A DNA stretch of 64,000 nt from Mycolicibacterium madagascariense (GTDB lineage Bacteria; Actinomycetota; Actinomycetes; Mycobacteriales; Mycobacteriaceae). Of the stretch, positions 61,510 through 64,000 are shown piece by piece. The number at the start of each line of letters is the position of its first letter. The first letter of the stretch is position 1. The translations under genes were made by a program, and so were the position numbers. Below the pieces are notes generated by a model. That model saw only the letters and a program-made list of their open reading frames with translations. It did no database searches and was not told the origin of the DNA. The stretch lies in the NCBI RefSeq assembly GCF_010729665.1, contig NZ_AP022610.1:5580001-5644000 (forward strand), given 5' to 3'.

Positions 61510-63052
61510 GGTGTCGTCGTTCCCTTTCGTTCTTGGAGACAGTGCGGTTCGTGCGGACCGCGGCGAGCACGACCAGTGCGGCGGCGATGGCGAAAACCGT
61601 TGGCAGCCATACCGTCCAGAGCGTTCGTTCGGACCGATCGAGCGCGGATCGCGCGATCTGGGTGGCGATCTGATGATCGTCGTGGGGTGCCGTCGCCCAG
61701 TCGGTGGCGAGACCGCCGACGCTGACGGTCTTCGACCCCGTCAGTCCGCCGCCGCGCAGGGTTGCGACGCGGGTGCTGGCGCGGTCGGCGGTGACCACGG
61801 CGTCACCGTGGGCCAGCACGGTGTAGACGGTGCTGGCGCTCCACTGGGCGTCGAACGGGCCGGGCGCGCGGGCGCCTCCGAGGCCGACGGGAAGCCGGCC
61901 GCCGGCCAGGTTCGCCAACTGCGCCAGGCTGATCGGGTTCGTGGGGACGCCGGGATCGGCGGGGACGGTCGCCTGCCACACGTCGACGTCGACGCCGTCG
62001 ACGGACTGCTGACCCGCGGCCGCCAGGGGCACCCGATCGGCGCCGGCGACGAGCACGCGGTCCGCCCCCTCGGTCCGCAGGGTGGCGCTCACCGCGTCAC
62101 CGGCCGCGGTGGTGGCGGTCCGGGTCGGGCCCGGGGCCGCACCCACGTCGTCCGGGACGAGGAGCGCCATGCCCGCGGCGATGATCGCGAGTCCGGCGGC
62201 CACCCCCCAGGTCAGACGGCGTTTGGCCGTCGACCCCGGCGCCCAGCGGGCGGGCCACAGGAAGACGACCAGCACGGGGATCGCGTACAGCAGCCAGCCG
62301 ATGACCTCGATCAGCCGTGGGTCCGCGGGGATCCCGAACATGCCCGTCACGATCGCGCCGAGGAACGACTGCGTCGGCATCCAGGACGAGAAGTCGAAGG
62401 TGCGCGCCTGGCCGACCTCGATCCAGCCGGCCTCGTGGGCCGTGCGGAGGCTACTCGCGACGAGACCCGCCGCGATGAAGACCAGGAAGACGCCGGTGAC
62501 GCGGAAGAAGCGGCCGAGGTTGAGCTTGAGGCTGCCGAAGTAGATGCCGACGCCGATCGCGACGGCCGTGGCTATCCCCGCGGCGCCGCCGAGGACGGCG
62601 AACCAGCGATTGCCGTGGGACGCCTGGGCCGCCGCCAGCAGGAACACCGCGGTCTCAAAGCCCTCCTTGAGCACCGCGAGGAACGCCATCACGGCCAGGG
62701 CGAACGCACCACCACCGTTGATCGCGCGCGCGGCGTCGCGTTCCAGCTCGCCCTTCATCCGAAAGGCGTTGCGGTTCATCCACAGGATCATCGTGGTCAC
62801 GAAGACCACGGCGATGGCGCCGATGACCGTCTCGAGCATCTCCTGCTGGCGCTGCGGCAGCGACGCGGACAACAACTCCAGTCCGACGCCGACGCCGACG
62901 CTGATCAGCACGGCGAGGCCGACACCAGCGAACATCGGGCGGACGGGGTTGCCGTTGCGGGCGAGGAAGGCACCGATGATGCTGACGATGAGCGCGGCCT
63001 CGAGGCCCTCCCGCAGACCGATGAGGAACGTGCCCACGAAGATGCCCTGCAC
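61472..63052 (-). CDS. efeU: EfeU, FTR1-type iron permease with C-terminal extension
   Basis: A 526-residue protein. The first half (residues 1-300) holds seven membrane helices with the two iron motifs, REGLEAAL (R-E-G-x-E) and KEGFETAV. Iron permeases of this family normally end near residue 280. Here a soluble region of about 180 residues follows (with DRVPLAAAGQQSVDGVDVDVW) and then another membrane helix (about 486-508) and a basic tail. The GTG at 63052 gives MQGIFVGTFLIGLREG. It overlaps efeO by 38 bases. Expression is probably iron-repressed through the IdeR-type box upstream. Confidence 0.93.
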   Translation of the reverse strand: MQGIFVGTFLIGLREGLEAALIVSIIGAFLARNGNPVRPMFAGVGLAVLISVGVGVGLELLSASLPQRQQEMLETVIGAIAVVFVTTMILWMNRNAFRMKGELERDAARAINGGGAFALAVMAFLAVLKEGFETAVFLLAAAQASHGNRWFAVLGGAAGIATAVAIGVGIYFGSLKLNLGRFFRVTGVFLVFIAAGLVASSLRTAHEAGWIEVGQARTFDFSSWMPTQSFLGAIVTGMFGIPADPRLIEVIGWLLYAIPVLVVFLWPARWAPGSTAKRRLTWGVAAGLAIIAAGMALLVPDDVGAAPGPTRTATTAAGDAVSATLRTEGADRVLVAGADRVPLAAAGQQSVDGVDVDVWQATVPADPGVPTNPISLAQLANLAGGRLPVGLGGARAPGPFDAQWSASTVYTVLAHGDAVVTADRASTRVATLRGGGLTGSKTVSVGGLATDWATAPHDDHQIATQIARSALDRSERTLWTVWLPTVFAIAAALVVLAAVRTNRTVSKNERERRHHESPARTEVTVS

Positions 63053-63077
63053 GTGTCTCCCGTCGTTGACTGACCGG

Positions 63078-63106
63078 AGGTTAGGTTAGGCTTGCCGATA
63101 CTTCAA
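63078..63106 (-). promoter_or_regulatory. efeU promoter overlapped by an IdeR-type iron box
   Basis: On the minus strand, TTGAAG (63106-63101), a 17-base spacer and TAACCT (63083-63078) form a SigA-type promoter, with expected start near 63071. The stretch 63081-63099 (TTAGGTTAGGCTTGCCGAT) matches 15 of 19 bases of the mycobacterial IdeR box TTAGGTTAGGCTAACCTAA. It overlaps the spacer and -10, the geometry of a repressor. IdeR with Fe2+ would therefore shut off efeUOB; this is a prediction from the consensus. Confidence 0.7.
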
Positions 63107-63169
63107 CCAACAGGGCAGCGTCGCGATCCGCAGGCGATCCACAGCATTTCGTCCAGGCAAGGCCCAGCG

Positions 63170-63535
63170 TCAGCTCGCCGCGTCGGCGCTCCGGTCCAGG
63201 GCGACGCGCTCGGAGTGCTCGACCTCCATGCCGAACTGCATCAGGGCCCGCACGACGGGCTGGCACGCGTGGCCCAGATCGGTCAGCACGTACTCGCAGC
63301 GCGTCCCGTACGACGCCTGGTAGGGCCGCTTGTACATCAGCCCGGCGGCGACGAACTCCTTGAGTCGAACCGACGCCGTCATGCTCGAGAGTCCCGCCCT
63401 GGCGACGAGGTCGTCGAACCGGCGCGCGCCGAGGAACGCCTCCCGGAGCAGCGTCATCGCCGAACGGGTGCCGATCAACTCCAACGCGACCTCCATGGGG
63501 CACCTCTCGGTACCGGTCGCCCACTCGCCAGCCAT
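63170..63535 (-). CDS. HxlR-family winged-helix regulator
   Basis: A 121-residue HxlR protein: CPMEVALELIGTRSAMTLLREAFLGARRFDDLVARAGLSSMTASVRLKEFVAAGLM, then YVLTDLGHACQPVVRALM. The N-terminal cysteine of thiol- or aldehyde-sensing HxlR proteins is present (TERCPME). Such regulators respond to quinones, aldehydes or oxidants. An NAD(P)H flavin oxidoreductase gene lies 75 bases upstream on the same strand and is the probable target. Confidence 0.9.
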   Translation of the reverse strand: MAGEWATGTERCPMEVALELIGTRSAMTLLREAFLGARRFDDLVARAGLSSMTASVRLKEFVAAGLMYKRPYQASYGTRCEYVLTDLGHACQPVVRALMQFGMEVEHSERVALDRSADAAS

Positions 63536-63610
63536 GCCGCCGAGGCTACGGAGGACACGCCGTCGATCACCCGCCCAAACGGTCGCCCACAGAACACTCC
63601 AAGCGATTGC

Positions 63611-64000
63611 CTATCGGTTGGCCAGCGCCTCGAGTTCCGCACGCGCCCTGGCCAACCCGGCCTGCTGCTCGGCCACGAACTCCCCCATCGCTGGAATGCG
63701 TTGGGCCAGAGTCAGTTCGGCGACCACGAAGGTGACCCGCATGCCGAGCGCCGCGCCGAGCACCTGGTTGAGCACGGGCGTCACGAAGTCCAGCCCGGCG
63801 CCGGGCGTCCCCGGACCGTAGCGGTCGCCACGGCTGCACACGACCACCACCGGCTTGCCCGCCAGCGGCAGCGTGGGTTCGTCATAGGGGGCCGTCACGC
63901 CCGGCACGTGCAGGTAGTCCAGCCACGCCTTCAGGGTCGAGGGCACCGTCCACTGATACATGGGCGCGCCGATGACGATCGTGTCGGCGGCCATCGCCTC
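63611..64000 (-). CDS. Flavodoxin-fold NAD(P)H oxidoreductase, C-terminal part (AzoR-like)
   Basis: The frame is open to the right window edge, so the N-terminus is missing. The visible 129 residues contain the FMN-binding pattern ADTIVIGAPMYQWTVPSTLKAWLDYLHVPG (P-M-Y-x-W), GKPVVVVCSRGD, and a GTPGAGLDF stretch. The family comprises FMN-dependent NADH azoreductases/quinone reductases that protect against quinones. It lies upstream of the HxlR gene on the same strand. Confidence 0.85.
   Translation of the reverse strand, partial: EAMAADTIVIGAPMYQWTVPSTLKAWLDYLHVPGVTAPYDEPTLPLAGKPVVVVCSRGDRYGPGTPGAGLDFVTPVLNQVLGAALGMRVTFVVAELTLAQRIPAMGEFVAEQQAGLARARAELEALANR

Noticed and set aside
61508..63073. 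A 521-codon plus-strand open frame antisense to efeU
   Set aside because: efeU has both REGLE-type iron motifs and an iron-box promoter; the antisense frame has none.

Overview
The window is high-GC actinobacterial DNA and almost certainly comes from a Mycolicibacterium-type (rapid-growing) Mycobacterium. The evidence is an ESX-1 type VII secretion locus with EsxA/EsxB, PE and PPE proteins, a WhiB6 homologue, an Lsr2-family protein, a fadE2-ptpB pair, an IdeR-type iron box, and frequent GTG starts with 4-base start/stop overlaps. Family names are assigned from motifs and from remembered M. tuberculosis proteins; no database search was run.

Layout: (1) 1-1.97 kb: 3' end of an acyl-CoA dehydrogenase (fadE2-like), ptpB, and an EthD-family gene facing them. 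(2) 2.0-10.1 kb, minus strand: one half of ESX-1, in transcription order mycP1, eccE1, espB, espL, an unrecognised membrane-anchored protein, espK. (3) 10.3-16.2 kb: fructose phosphotransferase system, fruR-fruK-fruA-ptsH on minus and ptsI divergent. (4) 16.3-20.0 kb: pirin, then a TetR-FUSC transporter pair. (5) 20.2-26.4 kb, plus strand: TetR, SAM methyltransferase, aldehyde dehydrogenase, SDR, quinone oxidoreductase, HAD hydrolase and a DUF456 membrane protein, matching the order of M. tuberculosis Rv0144-Rv0149. (6) 26.5-40.4 kb, minus strand: the other half of ESX-1, in transcription order espG1, espH, eccA1, eccB1, eccCa1, eccCb1, PE35, PPE68, esxB, esxA, espI, eccD1 and a short espJ-like gene. 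(7) 40.9-45.8 kb: ESX-1-flanking genes, including a second EspI-like ATPase, GNAT, EVE-domain protein, whiB6, a double-HTH protein, a split-barrel oxidoreductase and an Lsr2 paralogue. (8) 45.9-51.7 kb: CDF metal transporter, then a GAF/AAA/Fis regulator divergent from amidohydrolase, DUF59 protein, zinc alcohol dehydrogenase and a small monooxygenase-fold protein. (9) 51.7-58.9 kb: SDR/TetR pair with two operators, DUF732 secreted protein, STAS protein, esterase, acyltransferase, UppP and an LCP cell-wall ligase. (10) 58.9-64 kb: iron uptake operon efeU-efeO-efeB under an IdeR-type box, an HxlR regulator, and the 3' part of an NAD(P)H-dependent flavin oxidoreductase.

The main observation is that ESX-1 is in two pieces about 16 kb apart, and that one inversion explains it. 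Flipping 2.0-26.45 kb restores two junctions at once: espJ/eccD1 facing espK, as in M. tuberculosis ESX-1, and the Rv0144-Rv0149-like operon running into ptpB-fadE2, as in M. tuberculosis Rv0144-Rv0154c. All core ESX-1 genes are still present and open, so the system may still work, but the eccE1-mycP1-espB-espK arm now lies far from the eccD1 arm. A second observation is an operon at 46.9-51.7 kb that looks like the accessory half of a propane/ketone (mim/prm) monooxygenase operon, without the monooxygenase subunits or the GroEL-like chaperone.
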